From Yoonia sediminilitoris (GTDB taxonomy: Bacteria > Pseudomonadota > Alphaproteobacteria > Rhodobacterales > Rhodobacteraceae), in contig NZ_QBUD01000002.1 in NCBI RefSeq assembly GCF_003058085.1, positions 310,001-374,000 on the forward strand: DNA of 64,000 nt, in the 5' to 3' direction. Under the pieces are notes generated by a model that made no database searches, was not told where the DNA came from, and worked only from the letters and a program-made list of their open reading frames with translations. A program made the translations under genes and the position numbers. The first letter of the stretch is position 1, and every line of letters starts with the position of its first letter. Below are positions 27,465-37,000 of this stretch, in pieces.

Positions 27465-29867
27465 TCACAACCGTTCGGGGCATTCGAAATCTCGCATCAG
27501 GTGGCGGACCGAAACGGGGTTTGCGGCGCGCTCGAAGTCCATTTCGACAAACAGCCGACCCGTGTCGTCGCGCATGTCGATCAAAAAGCGTTGTCCGTCG
27601 TCGCGGGGGCGCAGCCGCAGATCATCAAGCAGGCGCAGCATCCCCCAGAAGCCGGGGCGCGTCAGCATCTCGCTGGCCGCGCCGCCCTGAAATCGCAGAC
27701 CAATGCCATCGGCGGGGGCGGGTCCGGGCCACACAAGGCGCGCGGCGGCTGCATTGGCACGCACCGGCACCGACTGCCCCCCAAGCGACAGCGTGGCCTG
27801 CCCGCGTTCTGCCAACGCGCCCACGGTCATATCCGCCTGCAAGCTGTCGCCGGAAAACAACCCTGCATCAACCAGCATCGCAGTTTCAAAAAACGCCGCG
27901 GTTTCAGGGTCCAGCCCGGCAAAGCGTGCTTCGGTTTTCCAGCGCCACGGGCTGGTTTCCATATCAAGGTTGGGTGCGGCGAACTGTTTGAAATAAAGCG
28001 GGATCGCGCCGGTTGGCCCGAACAACTGGCGCAGGTTCGCCGCAGGCAGGTCGCCACCATCGCCAAAAGGGTAGCGCCCGGTCAGGCCACGCACGCATTG
28101 TCCAAACACTTTGGTCCAGCCACGGGTCAGCGGGTTGTCTTGCGCGCCACTGCCTGCACTGATCTGGGCCAGCGTATCCTCGACCAGCCGCGCCACAACT
28201 GCGGGGGCCGCGCGCAATGACTGGATCGACCGCGCCCTGTTTGCAACGCTCGCCATCGCGGTTTCGCCCCGTGCGGCGTCAATATCGCGGGTGGTCAGCG
28301 CCACATTTGCGGTAGCAAAAAGCGCCGCAATCTCGGTCATGCGCCCTTGTTCGACATATTGGATGGCGGGGCCGAAAACCCGCCCGATTTCTGTCTGCAA
28401 GGGCCGTGGCCGCGACCTGTCATTGCCGCCCACCTGTTCCCATGTCTGTTCCAGCAGTTGCGGCAACGGCGACCATTCCTGCGCCAATGTCCCGGACACG
28501 ATGATGGCGGTTTGTGGATTGTCGAAGGGGCGCACGCGCAGATCGGCCAGCCAGTCCTGCCAGAAGACAATGGTTTCTTTCTGCATCCGCGCCATGACCA
28601 GATCAGGGGTGTCATTCTGTTGCGGCAACGGCTGGCCAAACAGCGGCTGCGCCAGTGCCCGTGTTTTCTGCACCGCCACGCCTGCGGCGATGTCGCTGGC
28701 CTGCTGCCATCCTTGCAGCGTGTATAGCCCCGGCACCATCAGCGGATCGCCCGATTTGCGCAGGGCAACCTGATCCAGCAGGGGCACGGCTTCGCCGGCG
28801 TCCCACGAGGGCAGCGCAACCATGTCGGGCGCGCGCAACATTTCGAGCCACGCACGCTCTGCTTCGTTGGTTTGGGCGGCAAAGCCCCGCGCCTGATCCA
28901 GGATCAGCGGATCAAGCGGCGCCAGATCCGTGACCGGACCCGGCAGCAGAACAACATGATCCGCAAAGCCATCCAGATCAAATGTGCCCTCGCGGGCGGC
29001 AACCCAACCGGCCAGAAATTCAGGTTCCCACGCCGTCTGGCCGCTGATGATCCCGTAGGCGCGCAGGCTGTCATACAACGCCAAACCCTGCCCTTCGGTG
29101 GCCAGCGACAGGCTGATGGCCTCTGCAAGAAGCGGGGCTGCGGTTTGCGCCACGGCCTCATGATAGTGATCGGTTGATGCAGCAACAGCATCGGCAAAGG
29201 GCAAGGTGATCATGCCTCGCATAGGCGCCTGCGCTGCCGCGTCTTTCACATGCGTCAAATCCCCGGCCAGCGCATTCAGCGCGGTCACAATATCCGACGA
29301 TTGTGTCAGTCCTGACAGCCTGAGCTTGCTTTCAAATTCGGTGTAAGCGCCCAGCACCTGTTGATGGAACCTGCTTTCAAGATAACTGGCGTAGGCGGCC
29401 AGCCCAAAAACCGCAATCACGAGTGCGCCGATCAGGGCAAGCCCGCTTTTGCTGCGCACAGCCTTCACGGGCTTGGCACCCGACAATTGCGCAAGACAAT
29501 AATCAAGAAACGCTGCCAGATCGGCAAAGTCCGGTCCCTGTTCATGCGCAATTTGCCGGAAGTCGCGGATATCCTGCGCGGTCACATTGCGCCCGTCGAA
29601 CAGGGCCTGGCGTGCAAGCGCCGACCAGACCCCCAGATCAACGCTGCGCTGTGTGCGCACCGCATGATCGGCCAGCGTGCCCAGCGCCAGACGCGCGGGG
29701 CGCGATTGAACAGAGGATACCCCCTGCATTTCGCAGGCTTGGGCAAAGCGCCGCAACCGCACCCCCAATTCATCCGCAAGGCGCGGCAGATCTCGGGTCT
29801 CGGCCTGCGTGATGCCGGCGATGAACCGTTCAAAATCCTTTGCATGATGTGCAAACCGACCAGCCAT
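27465..29867 (-). CDS. TssL-like/TssM-like fusion protein lacking the TssM GTPase
   Basis: An 800-residue inner-membrane protein. Residues about 10-130 are helical and can be aligned with the DotU domain of TssL (RPARLALGTLADHAVRTQ ... VWSALARQALFDG compared with the TssL AWFVAALLDD region). One membrane helix follows at about 141-160. The remainder resembles the periplasmic half of TssM, including GRYPFGDGGDLPAANLRQLFGPTG and SPWRWK near the end. There is no Walker A anywhere. The ATG at 29867 overlaps the peptidase stop (TAATG); an upstream ATG at 29891 is less likely. It sits with PP2C, M15 peptidase and VgrG, so an accessory or alternative membrane-complex subunit is inferred. Confidence 0.75.
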   Translation of the reverse strand: MAGRFAHHAKDFERFIAGITQAETRDLPRLADELGVRLRRFAQACEMQGVSSVQSRPARLALGTLADHAVRTQRSVDLGVWSALARQALFDGRNVTAQDIRDFRQIAHEQGPDFADLAAFLDYCLAQLSGAKPVKAVRSKSGLALIGALVIAVFGLAAYASYLESRFHQQVLGAYTEFESKLRLSGLTQSSDIVTALNALAGDLTHVKDAAAQAPMRGMITLPFADAVAASTDHYHEAVAQTAAPLLAEAISLSLATEGQGLALYDSLRAYGIISGQTAWEPEFLAGWVAAREGTFDLDGFADHVVLLPGPVTDLAPLDPLILDQARGFAAQTNEAERAWLEMLRAPDMVALPSWDAGEAVPLLDQVALRKSGDPLMVPGLYTLQGWQQASDIAAGVAVQKTRALAQPLFGQPLPQQNDTPDLVMARMQKETIVFWQDWLADLRVRPFDNPQTAIIVSGTLAQEWSPLPQLLEQTWEQVGGNDRSRPRPLQTEIGRVFGPAIQYVEQGRMTEIAALFATANVALTTRDIDAARGETAMASVANRARSIQSLRAAPAVVARLVEDTLAQISAGSGAQDNPLTRGWTKVFGQCVRGLTGRYPFGDGGDLPAANLRQLFGPTGAIPLYFKQFAAPNLDMETSPWRWKTEARFAGLDPETAAFFETAMLVDAGLFSGDSLQADMTVGALAERGQATLSLGGQSVPVRANAAAARLVWPGPAPADGIGLRFQGGAASEMLTRPGFWGMLRLLDDLRLRPRDDGQRFLIDMRDDTGRLFVEMDFERAANPVSVRHLMRDFECPERL

Positions 29868-30721
29868 TACAGCAGCCCTTCGCTGGCCCATTTTTGCAGT
29901 GTTTCCACGCCAACTTCAAAATGCATCGAGTCTTCGCGCGAATAGGTCGCCCCCCAGAACCAGCCTTCTTCGTTGAACAATTCGGCAATCAGAAGCAGGC
30001 CAAACTGGGTGCTGCCGTCACCAAACCCGTCAAGCCGCCCTTGCAGTTTCAGGTCAATCGCCGTGCCCCAACTGTGGTTCGAAATCGACGACCGCGACCC
30101 GCGGATCAGACGCACGCAGAGCGCGCCAGCGGTCCCGATAGAGGCATAGATATCCGGCTCTTGGTCTTGCAGCTTGCGCATGATCCGTTCAAGCGAGTCC
30201 AGGGCGGGCTTGATCATCGTGACCCGTATCGGGCCGATCTGGCGCGTTTCCATCAACGCCTTGAGGCTGGGGTTTGTCACGCTTTGGCAATCGGTCCCGT
30301 ACTGCGCGCGCGGCTGGCCCAGAACCTCGCGCATCACGCGGTTGCGCGGCTGCGTGATCCCGCCGTTGAAGCGGCTCGTTGTCAGGATCATTTCTTCGGT
30401 CATGGCGACCGTATCATCATGTTCGAAAATCTCGTCCACATCTGACGGGCCGCTGCGAATGACCGTGCTGGCAGGCTCTGTCGGGGCGGCGGCAAGGGCC
30501 GCACGCAACGCCGTGACCTCTGCTTTGGCTTGGGCAAGGGCGGCTTCGGCTTCGGCCTGGTCTGCGCGGGCGGCGCGCAGTTCCACTTCGGCGCGGTTCA
30601 GCCGGACCAGTGCGCCTCCATCCTCGACCTGCAAAAGCGCGCCAACAACTGCAAACCCCAGCCCCGAGATCACCAATCCAATTGCGATAATGATCGGCCC
30701 GACAAGATTTGGCCCACGCAT
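29867..30721 (-). CDS. Membrane-anchored M15-type peptidoglycan peptidase
   Basis: A 284-residue protein. An N-terminal membrane helix (about 7-30) and an alanine/glutamate-rich coiled coil (38-78) precede a periplasmic M15 (VanY/D-Ala-D-Ala carboxypeptidase-like) domain. The zinc site is visible: SNHSWGTAID gives His216 and Asp223, and the later SREDSMHFE gives Asp264 and His267. Such enzymes cut peptide cross-links. Acinetobacter TagX is a functional parallel: a T6SS peptidoglycan hydrolase that opens the wall for the apparatus. The gene lies four bases after the phosphatase gene and overlaps the TssLM-like gene, which supports a T6SS wall-remodelling role (inferred). Confidence 0.82.
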   Translation of the reverse strand: MRGPNLVGPIIIAIGLVISGLGFAVVGALLQVEDGGALVRLNRAEVELRAARADQAEAEAALAQAKAEVTALRAALAAAPTEPASTVIRSGPSDVDEIFEHDDTVAMTEEMILTTSRFNGGITQPRNRVMREVLGQPRAQYGTDCQSVTNPSLKALMETRQIGPIRVTMIKPALDSLERIMRKLQDQEPDIYASIGTAGALCVRLIRGSRSSISNHSWGTAIDLKLQGRLDGFGDGSTQFGLLLIAELFNEEGWFWGATYSREDSMHFEVGVETLQKWASEGLL

Positions 30722-30724
30722 GGC

Positions 30725-31459
30725 TTATCCCTTTGCCGCCGATACGATAATCAAAGACACATTATCTGGCGCACCGAGATCCAACGTGCGTTGCACCAGT
30801 TCAGACGCGATCTCGTCCAGATCGGCCTGCTTTTCCATAATCTGCGCAATGTCGGCGTCGGTCAGACAGGCGGTAAGCCCGTCACTGCACAGCAAAATGC
30901 GGTCGCCGTCGCGCATCGGCAAAGTGGCAAATGATACATCAACCGTTGGCCCTACCCCCAAGGCCCGCGTAACGATATTGCGGTCTGGGTGGTGGCGCGC
31001 GTCTTCCTTGGAAATAAGGCCGCCGTCGATCATTTCCTGCACAACGGAATGATCCTTGGAAAGCTGGCTCAGCCTGCCATCGCGCAGCAGATAAATCCGA
31101 CTGTCGCCGACCCAAGCCAGATGAGCGACATCGCCCAAGATCATCGACGCAACGATGGTCGTTCCCATGGTCTGACCAGCACGTCGGGCGCGGTCATAGA
31201 TTTCGGCGTTTGCGGCTGTGATTTGTTGCTCCAGTCGCGCCTCTGGCTGATCCGCGTCCTCAATCAGGGTCAGGTTGTCGATGACGATAGACGCCGCCAC
31301 ATCGCCGTGACCATAACCGCCCATTCCGTCCGCAACGGCCCACAACTCTCCGGTCGGGTCCAGCAAAATCGCGTCTTCGTTGCGTTCGCGGACATGGCCG
31401 ACATGCGTCATGCCGGAGCCCTGAATATGAAGTGAATTTTCAAGATTGGGCGTGGTCAT
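30725..31459 (-). CDS. pppA: T6SS PP2C-type Ser/Thr phosphatase (PppA/Stp)
   Basis: A 244-residue PP2C phosphatase with the metal-binding motifs in order: VRERNEDAILLD, VADGMGGYGHGDVAAS, AWVGDSRIYLLRDG, ILLCSDGLTACL and DNVSLIIV near the end. It is soluble and should dephosphorylate the targets of the locus kinase, most likely the FHA protein. The ATG at 31459 is chosen; an in-frame TTG at 31489 would add ten residues. It heads the minus-strand operon ending in vgrG and diverges from the OmpA-like gene at 31610. Confidence 0.9.
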   Translation of the reverse strand: MTTPNLENSLHIQGSGMTHVGHVRERNEDAILLDPTGELWAVADGMGGYGHGDVAASIVIDNLTLIEDADQPEARLEQQITAANAEIYDRARRAGQTMGTTIVASMILGDVAHLAWVGDSRIYLLRDGRLSQLSKDHSVVQEMIDGGLISKEDARHHPDRNIVTRALGVGPTVDVSFATLPMRDGDRILLCSDGLTACLTDADIAQIMEKQADLDEIASELVQRTLDLGAPDNVSLIIVSAAKG

Positions 31460-31543
31460 TCCGGGCTGCCCATATGGTCCGGGCAGCAATGATGCGGGTA
31501 CAAATCAAACCTTTGCATATCAATCCAACGTGTGTGCTATGCG

Positions 31544-31572
31544 TTGCAATAATGCCCAAGTTAGCTTACAAT
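31544..31572 (+). promoter_or_regulatory. Candidate sigma-70 promoter for the OmpA-like gene
   Basis: TTGCAA (31544-31549) and TACAAT (31567-31572) are separated by 17 bases in the AT-richer 150-base region between the divergent phosphatase and OmpA-like genes. The -10 ends 37 bases before the ATG at 31610. The match is good but not confirmed. Confidence 0.45.
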
Positions 31573-31609
31573 CTTACTTTATACTAACCTTTTTCAATTG
31601 GTGATTTAC

Positions 31610-32296
31610 ATGCGGATTTTTGCTCTTGCGGCCATAGCCTTTGCATCCTTCGCGGGACTGTCCCACGCTCAGGAATTGAACGATGACGAATTGCTTTCAT
31701 TGTTCGAAGCGCAGCGCGACGCGTTCCGGGAAGCCGAAAGTGAGGGCACATTGAAGACCCGCAGTCTGACGCTTGTCACCGTTGATAATGTGCAGGCACC
31801 GGATCAGGCTGACCTGCCGACCCCTGAAACACCTGTTGCCAATGATGACCTCGCCCCGCTGACCCCCTTGGCCAGCGGCAGCACCGTCACAGCACAGTCT
31901 GCCCCGGAACTCGCCACCCCGGCGGGCGAAGAAACGGTGGTTTTCGCACGGCTTGACCCCGCGCTACAGGTCAATCTGGATATCAAGTTTGCCTATGATT
32001 CCGCCGCCATTGACGCCAGCCAGCGCCCTACGTTGGACCGCATGTGCAATGTGATGAAGAACAGCGACATCGCCGTTTTCCAGATCGTCGGACATACCGA
32101 TGCGGCGGGCTCTGACGCTTATAACGAACGGCTGTCACGTCTGCGCGCTGAAGAAGTCAGCCGCTATCTGGTGAGCAGTTGCGCGATCTCTCCCTCCCGG
32201 TTGAGCACGCTGGGCATGGGCGAACGGTTTCCTGCCAATGCGGACAATCCGCGCGCGGATGAAAACCGTCGGGTCGAGTTTCAGGCGCTGAGTTGA
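31610..32296 (+). CDS. OmpA-family periplasmic/outer-membrane protein
   Basis: A 228-residue exported protein. The signal peptide MRIFALAAIAFASFAGLSHA has an Ala-X-Ala-like cut and no lipobox. A low-complexity Pro/Thr/Ala linker is followed by an OmpA C-terminal peptidoglycan-binding domain (FAYDSAAID, FQIVGHTDAAGSDAYNERLSRLRAEEV, ADENRRVEF). The ATG at 31610 begins the signal peptide; an in-frame GTG at 31601 would only lengthen it. It sits between the T6SS phosphatase operon and the TPS operon and could serve either or neither. A candidate promoter lies just upstream. Confidence 0.85.
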   Translation: MRIFALAAIAFASFAGLSHAQELNDDELLSLFEAQRDAFREAESEGTLKTRSLTLVTVDNVQAPDQADLPTPETPVANDDLAPLTPLASGSTVTAQSAPELATPAGEETVVFARLDPALQVNLDIKFAYDSAAIDASQRPTLDRMCNVMKNSDIAVFQIVGHTDAAGSDAYNERLSRLRAEEVSRYLVSSCAISPSRLSTLGMGERFPANADNPRADENRRVEFQALS

Positions 32297-32391
32297 GGTC
32301 AGGTCAACCATACTTGCCCTGCGATTGTTTGCCGCTAGACTTGGAGCCGTATCAGCGACTTTTTTCCTTTAACGATTTGTAGGTTTTAAAG

Positions 32392-34095
32392 ATGAATACA
32401 TTTGCCAGCCGTTCCCTGCCCCGCACTGCTGCAATTGCTTTCATCCTTTTGGGCGCGGGCCACGCCACAGCCCAGACCGCAAGCGAAGTCACCCCCGAAA
32501 GCTTTCAACCTGCGTTGCAGACGCTATCCGGGGCGATTGTCTTTGACGGCACACCGGGCACACAGGCACCCGAGGGCGCAGAAACCATCGGGATCACCTT
32601 GTCGGGTGTGATGATCGTTGGTGCGATTTCCTCCCTTGCGGAGGCAAATACCGCGTTTGAAACCCGGCTGACCCGTGGCCGCGTGCCGGTCTCTGAATTG
32701 TTCGAGGCTACGGCAGCGCTTGAAGAGGCCTATGCCAATGCAGGCTTTGTTCTGACCCGTGTTGTGCTGCCCCAGCAAACACTGCGCGATGGCGGTGTCC
32801 TGCGGGTCGAGGTTGTGAATGGCTTCGTTGAAACGGTTGATGCAGCCGCTGTGCCGCCAGCGGTGCGCGCCCGTCTTGATACGCTCGTTACCCCGTTGGT
32901 GGACCGTCCCGGCATCACCTTGCCCGAACTGGAACGTCAGCTGCTGTTGGCGGGCGATGTATCAGGTGTCGCGCTTAGCTCTGCGCTGGCGGCCGGTCAG
33001 CGTCAGGGCGGCACCATCCTCGCGCTGGATGCCCAGTTCCGCCCCGTGACAAGCTTTGTGGGTATCGACAATTTTGCCAGCGCTGCGCTGGGCAAACCTA
33101 CCTATAATTTCGGGGTTGAGCTCAATTCACTGCTCAATCAGGGCGAGACATTCTATGGTCGTTTCTCAACATCGGCCGAGAACGCTTTTACCGACGAACC
33201 ACGCTACCGCGTGGGCGCGCTGGGCACCCTGTTTCCGGTGGGGACATCAGGGTTGACCGTCAATCTTGAAGTCACCCGCAGCGTGACGAACCCCGAAAGC
33301 GATATCGCAGATACGGATTCATCCTTTGACCGGGAATCGCTGCGCGTCGCCTATCCGTTCATCCGGTCGCGGCAAAAGAACCTGTCGGGACAGATTGCCT
33401 TTGATCACCAGATCGACCGCCAGAATATCCGGGCCGGCGGCGACACATCGCCAATCTACAGAGACGAAATCAATGTGGTGCGGATCGCGGCCAACGGCAG
33501 CTATCGCAACAGTGATGCGGCTGTCTCCGAGGGCGGCATCATGTTCTCGCGCGGGCTTGATGCCTTTGGCGCGAGCGACGGCGAAGGCACGCCCTTGTCG
33601 CGCGAAGGGGCCAGCCCCGCCTTTAGCAAACTCACTGCGTCGTTCCGGCATGAACGCTCGCTTGGCGACAGCTTTTCGCTGTCAGTCGCCGGGCGCGGCC
33701 AGGCATCATTTGGCGATACGCTTGTCGCCGCCGAACAGTTCGGACCAGTAGGTGCCGGTGATTTGTCAACATTCGACGCGGGTGCTTTGCGCGGTGACAG
33801 CGGCGCAGTCCTGCGGACTGAACTGGCCTATGTGACCCGGACTGACGTCGCAGGGCGCGGGCTGGCGATTGCCCCCTATGCCTTTGCGGGTGCGGGGTAT
33901 GTCAGTCTGGCAAACCCTACGGCTGTTGAGGAGGAGACAACCAATGCCTCGTCTTTCGGGGTTGGAGTAGATTTTTTGCTGCAAGGAGAGTCACCATTCC
34001 GGGCAGATAGTGTGCGTATCGAATTTGGTAGGGGGAGCCGTGACAATGGCGACGACGAAGACAGGATCAGTATCTCGGGCAACCTCCGTTTCTGA
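32392..34095 (+). CDS. Two-partner secretion transporter TpsB (ShlB/FhaC family)
   Basis: A 567-residue outer-membrane beta-barrel protein. A signal peptide (about 1-28) is followed by a POTRA-type region (ISSLAEANTAFETRL, LEEAYANAGFVLTRVVLPQQTLRDGGVLRVEVVNGFV) and a C-terminal barrel ending in the strand RISISGNLRF, with terminal Phe as required for outer-membrane insertion. It exports the TpsA protein encoded next; the tpsA start lies 50 bases inside this gene. The length fits the family. No regulator is adjacent. Confidence 0.9.
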   Translation: MNTFASRSLPRTAAIAFILLGAGHATAQTASEVTPESFQPALQTLSGAIVFDGTPGTQAPEGAETIGITLSGVMIVGAISSLAEANTAFETRLTRGRVPVSELFEATAALEEAYANAGFVLTRVVLPQQTLRDGGVLRVEVVNGFVETVDAAAVPPAVRARLDTLVTPLVDRPGITLPELERQLLLAGDVSGVALSSALAAGQRQGGTILALDAQFRPVTSFVGIDNFASAALGKPTYNFGVELNSLLNQGETFYGRFSTSAENAFTDEPRYRVGALGTLFPVGTSGLTVNLEVTRSVTNPESDIADTDSSFDRESLRVAYPFIRSRQKNLSGQIAFDHQIDRQNIRAGGDTSPIYRDEINVVRIAANGSYRNSDAAVSEGGIMFSRGLDAFGASDGEGTPLSREGASPAFSKLTASFRHERSLGDSFSLSVAGRGQASFGDTLVAAEQFGPVGAGDLSTFDAGALRGDSGAVLRTELAYVTRTDVAGRGLAIAPYAFAGAGYVSLANPTAVEEETTNASSFGVGVDFLLQGESPFRADSVRIEFGRGSRDNGDDEDRISISGNLRF

Positions 34096-37000
34096 ACGCA
34101 AAACGCGGCTTTTGACGGCGCTGGTCTGCTGTGTCTCACCGCTGGCACTTTTTGCGCAGGACTTGCCTGTTGGCGGCAATGTCGTGTCGGGCAACGCCCA
34201 GATTTCCACGCCCAGCGCCAACCAGATGACCGTAGATCAAGGCAGCGACAGGGCGGTGATCGACTGGAACAGCTTTGATGTGGGCGCAGGCGCTGAATTG
34301 CGCTTTAACCAGCCATCAACATCCAGCGCGGTCCTGAACCGGGTCACGGGCAACACAACGACCGATATTCATGGGCGTCTGACCGCGAATGGCAGCGTGC
34401 ATATCGTCAACCCCAACGGCATCCTGATTGGCCCGGGTGGCACTGTGCAGGCGGGCGGCGGCTTTGTCGCCTCGACCCTTGATATCACCAACGATGATTT
34501 CATGAATGGCAACCTGCGCTACAGCGGCAATGGCCAGTCAGCGACGGTAGAGAACGCTGGCACAATTACAGTGGGGCGCGGCGGCTATGCGACCCTGCTG
34601 GGCGGGCACGTCAAGAATTCCGGCGTGATCGCAGTGCCCATGGGCCGTGTCGGCTTTGGCTCTGGTGAGCGCGCGACGCTTGACTTGTCCGGGGATGGCT
34701 TCTTGCAGGTTGCTGTCCCGACCGACGCGGACAGCGCCGAGGGCGAAGCACTGATTGAAAACGCGGGCACAGTCTCGGCCGAGGGCGGGATTATTGAGAT
34801 GCGCGCAGCCACTGCCCGCGATGCAGCGCGAAACGCCATCAACCTGTCCGGCGTTGCAGAGGCAACGTCAGTCCGTCAGGTTGGCGGCGCAATCGTGCTG
34901 GGTGGCGGGTCCGGTGGGCAGGTCAATGTCTCTGGCCGAGTGTCCACCCGCACCAAAATCGTGACCGCCGTCGATACCTCCCCTCGCCCCACGGCGCGCC
35001 CCCGCAATACCGGCGGCGAAATCCTGATTACCGGGGCCGATATCAGCCTTGAGGGGGCGACGCTTGACGCCAGCGGCACTGAAGGCGGCGGGCTGATCCG
35101 CGTTGGCGGTGATTTTGCCGGGGCGGGTGACGTACCCCGCGCGCAGACGCTGCAAGCTGATAGCGGCACCTTGATCAGCGCCGATGCGCTGATGAACGGC
35201 GATGGCGGGCGGATTGTCCTGTGGTCCGATATCCTGACCGAGACCGAAAGCACCCTGTCAGCGCGCGGTGGCGCAAACAGTGGCGATGGCGGCTTTGTCG
35301 AAGTGTCCAGCGCACGCACCTTGCAGTTTGCCGGATTGTCCGACACGCGCGCGCCCAACGGGGCCACGGGCACCCTTCTTCTGGACCCGACAAATATCAC
35401 GATCAACCCCGGCGCAGATGAACTCAGCATCGAAGCTGCGCTGACGACAAACAACGTCGTGCTGGATACATCGCCTGTGATTGGCGGCACACCTCCGCCC
35501 GACCCCATCGTGAACCCGCAAGGTGAGGTGCCGCCGGGCGAAGACCCGGGCAATATCACCATCAATGCAGAAATCGACTGGACAAGTACCAACCGCCTGA
35601 CCCTGCTGGCTGACAACAACATTGACCTGAATGGCGCCATCAACGGGCGAAACGGGACACTGGTGCTCAGCGCGGGGGTGGTCATCAACTTAGGCTCGGG
35701 CACTGTCGTCATCCCGGGTGACATCACCGCAACCGGCACAGTCGATGTGGGCACATTCATTCTTTCCCGTGGCGACTGGAACCAACTCGACACGTTATCT
35801 GCCTTTTCAGCAGGGGATTTTCAGCTTCGGGATGGCACCAGCTTCCTGCGCGGCGAAAATATAGATGGCGAAGGGACGGTGGGCCTGCGTGACGTTTACG
35901 GCTTGCAAGGCATGACAACGTTGCCGGATCAGTTCTATGTCCAGCTGGAGGATATCCGCGCGGAGGGCACCAGCGACTGGAACACCAGCACTGAAGAGCT
36001 CACTGGGTTCGACCCGATTGGCAGCCGCGGTGAATTTACCGGGTCATTTGACGGGCAAAACTTCATCATTTCGGGCCTGACCATTTTTGGTGTCGGAGAC
36101 GCGGGCCGCGACACAGCACTGTTTGATACAGTCGGTGCGAACGGCAACATCAGCAATGTCGTTCTGGAGGGCGCAAATATCGCGGGCAACAGCGCCGCAG
36201 GTATCGCCGTCACCAATAATGGCAACATCAGCGCCGTCAGCGTCGCTGGCAGCATTGTTGGCAGCGGGCCAAGCGTTGGCGGCATCGTGGCCGAAAACAA
36301 CGGGTCACTCGTTGACAGCCGCAGCAGCGCCAGCGTGCGCCGGGCGGAAACGACCGACAACCCCCTGACCAGCATTGGTGGCGCGGTTGGCAGCAACGAC
36401 GGCACAATCGCACGGGTTCACGCGACCGGCGATGTAGAGGTTCTGGACCGGGCCATTTGTTGCCTGAGCATCGCAGCAGGCGGCTTTGTCGGCGACACAT
36501 CGGGCGGGTCGATCATCGATTCCTATGCGCAGGGTGACGTGACCGTGACGACACTGGCGGATGGCAATGGTGAGATCAACCCGCGCAGTTATGTTGGTGG
36601 CTTTGTCGGGCAGGCTGATTCTGCAGACCTGATCAGCCGCTCTTATGCGTCGGGTGCTGTCACCCGCACCGCATCTGGTGCGACCAGAGGTCAGGCAGGC
36701 GGTTTCGCGGGGATCGTGTTTGAACCCGGCGGCGGCGGCTCGAACTTCTGGGATGTTGTATCGTCCGGGCTAACCACAAGTGACATGGGCACCGGCCTGA
36801 CCACAGACCAGTTTCAGGATACCGAAACCTTCCTCGGACTTGGTGCGGCCCAAGGCTGGACCTTCACCGGGCCAACGGCACCTTGGGCGCCGGGTGATGA
36901 CCTCCGCTATCCAACGCTGTACTCTACATCGCAGGTCGTTTTTATCGAGCCAGCCCCCGTCCTTCTTAGCATTATCTATGGTGAAACGGACAATGCGACC

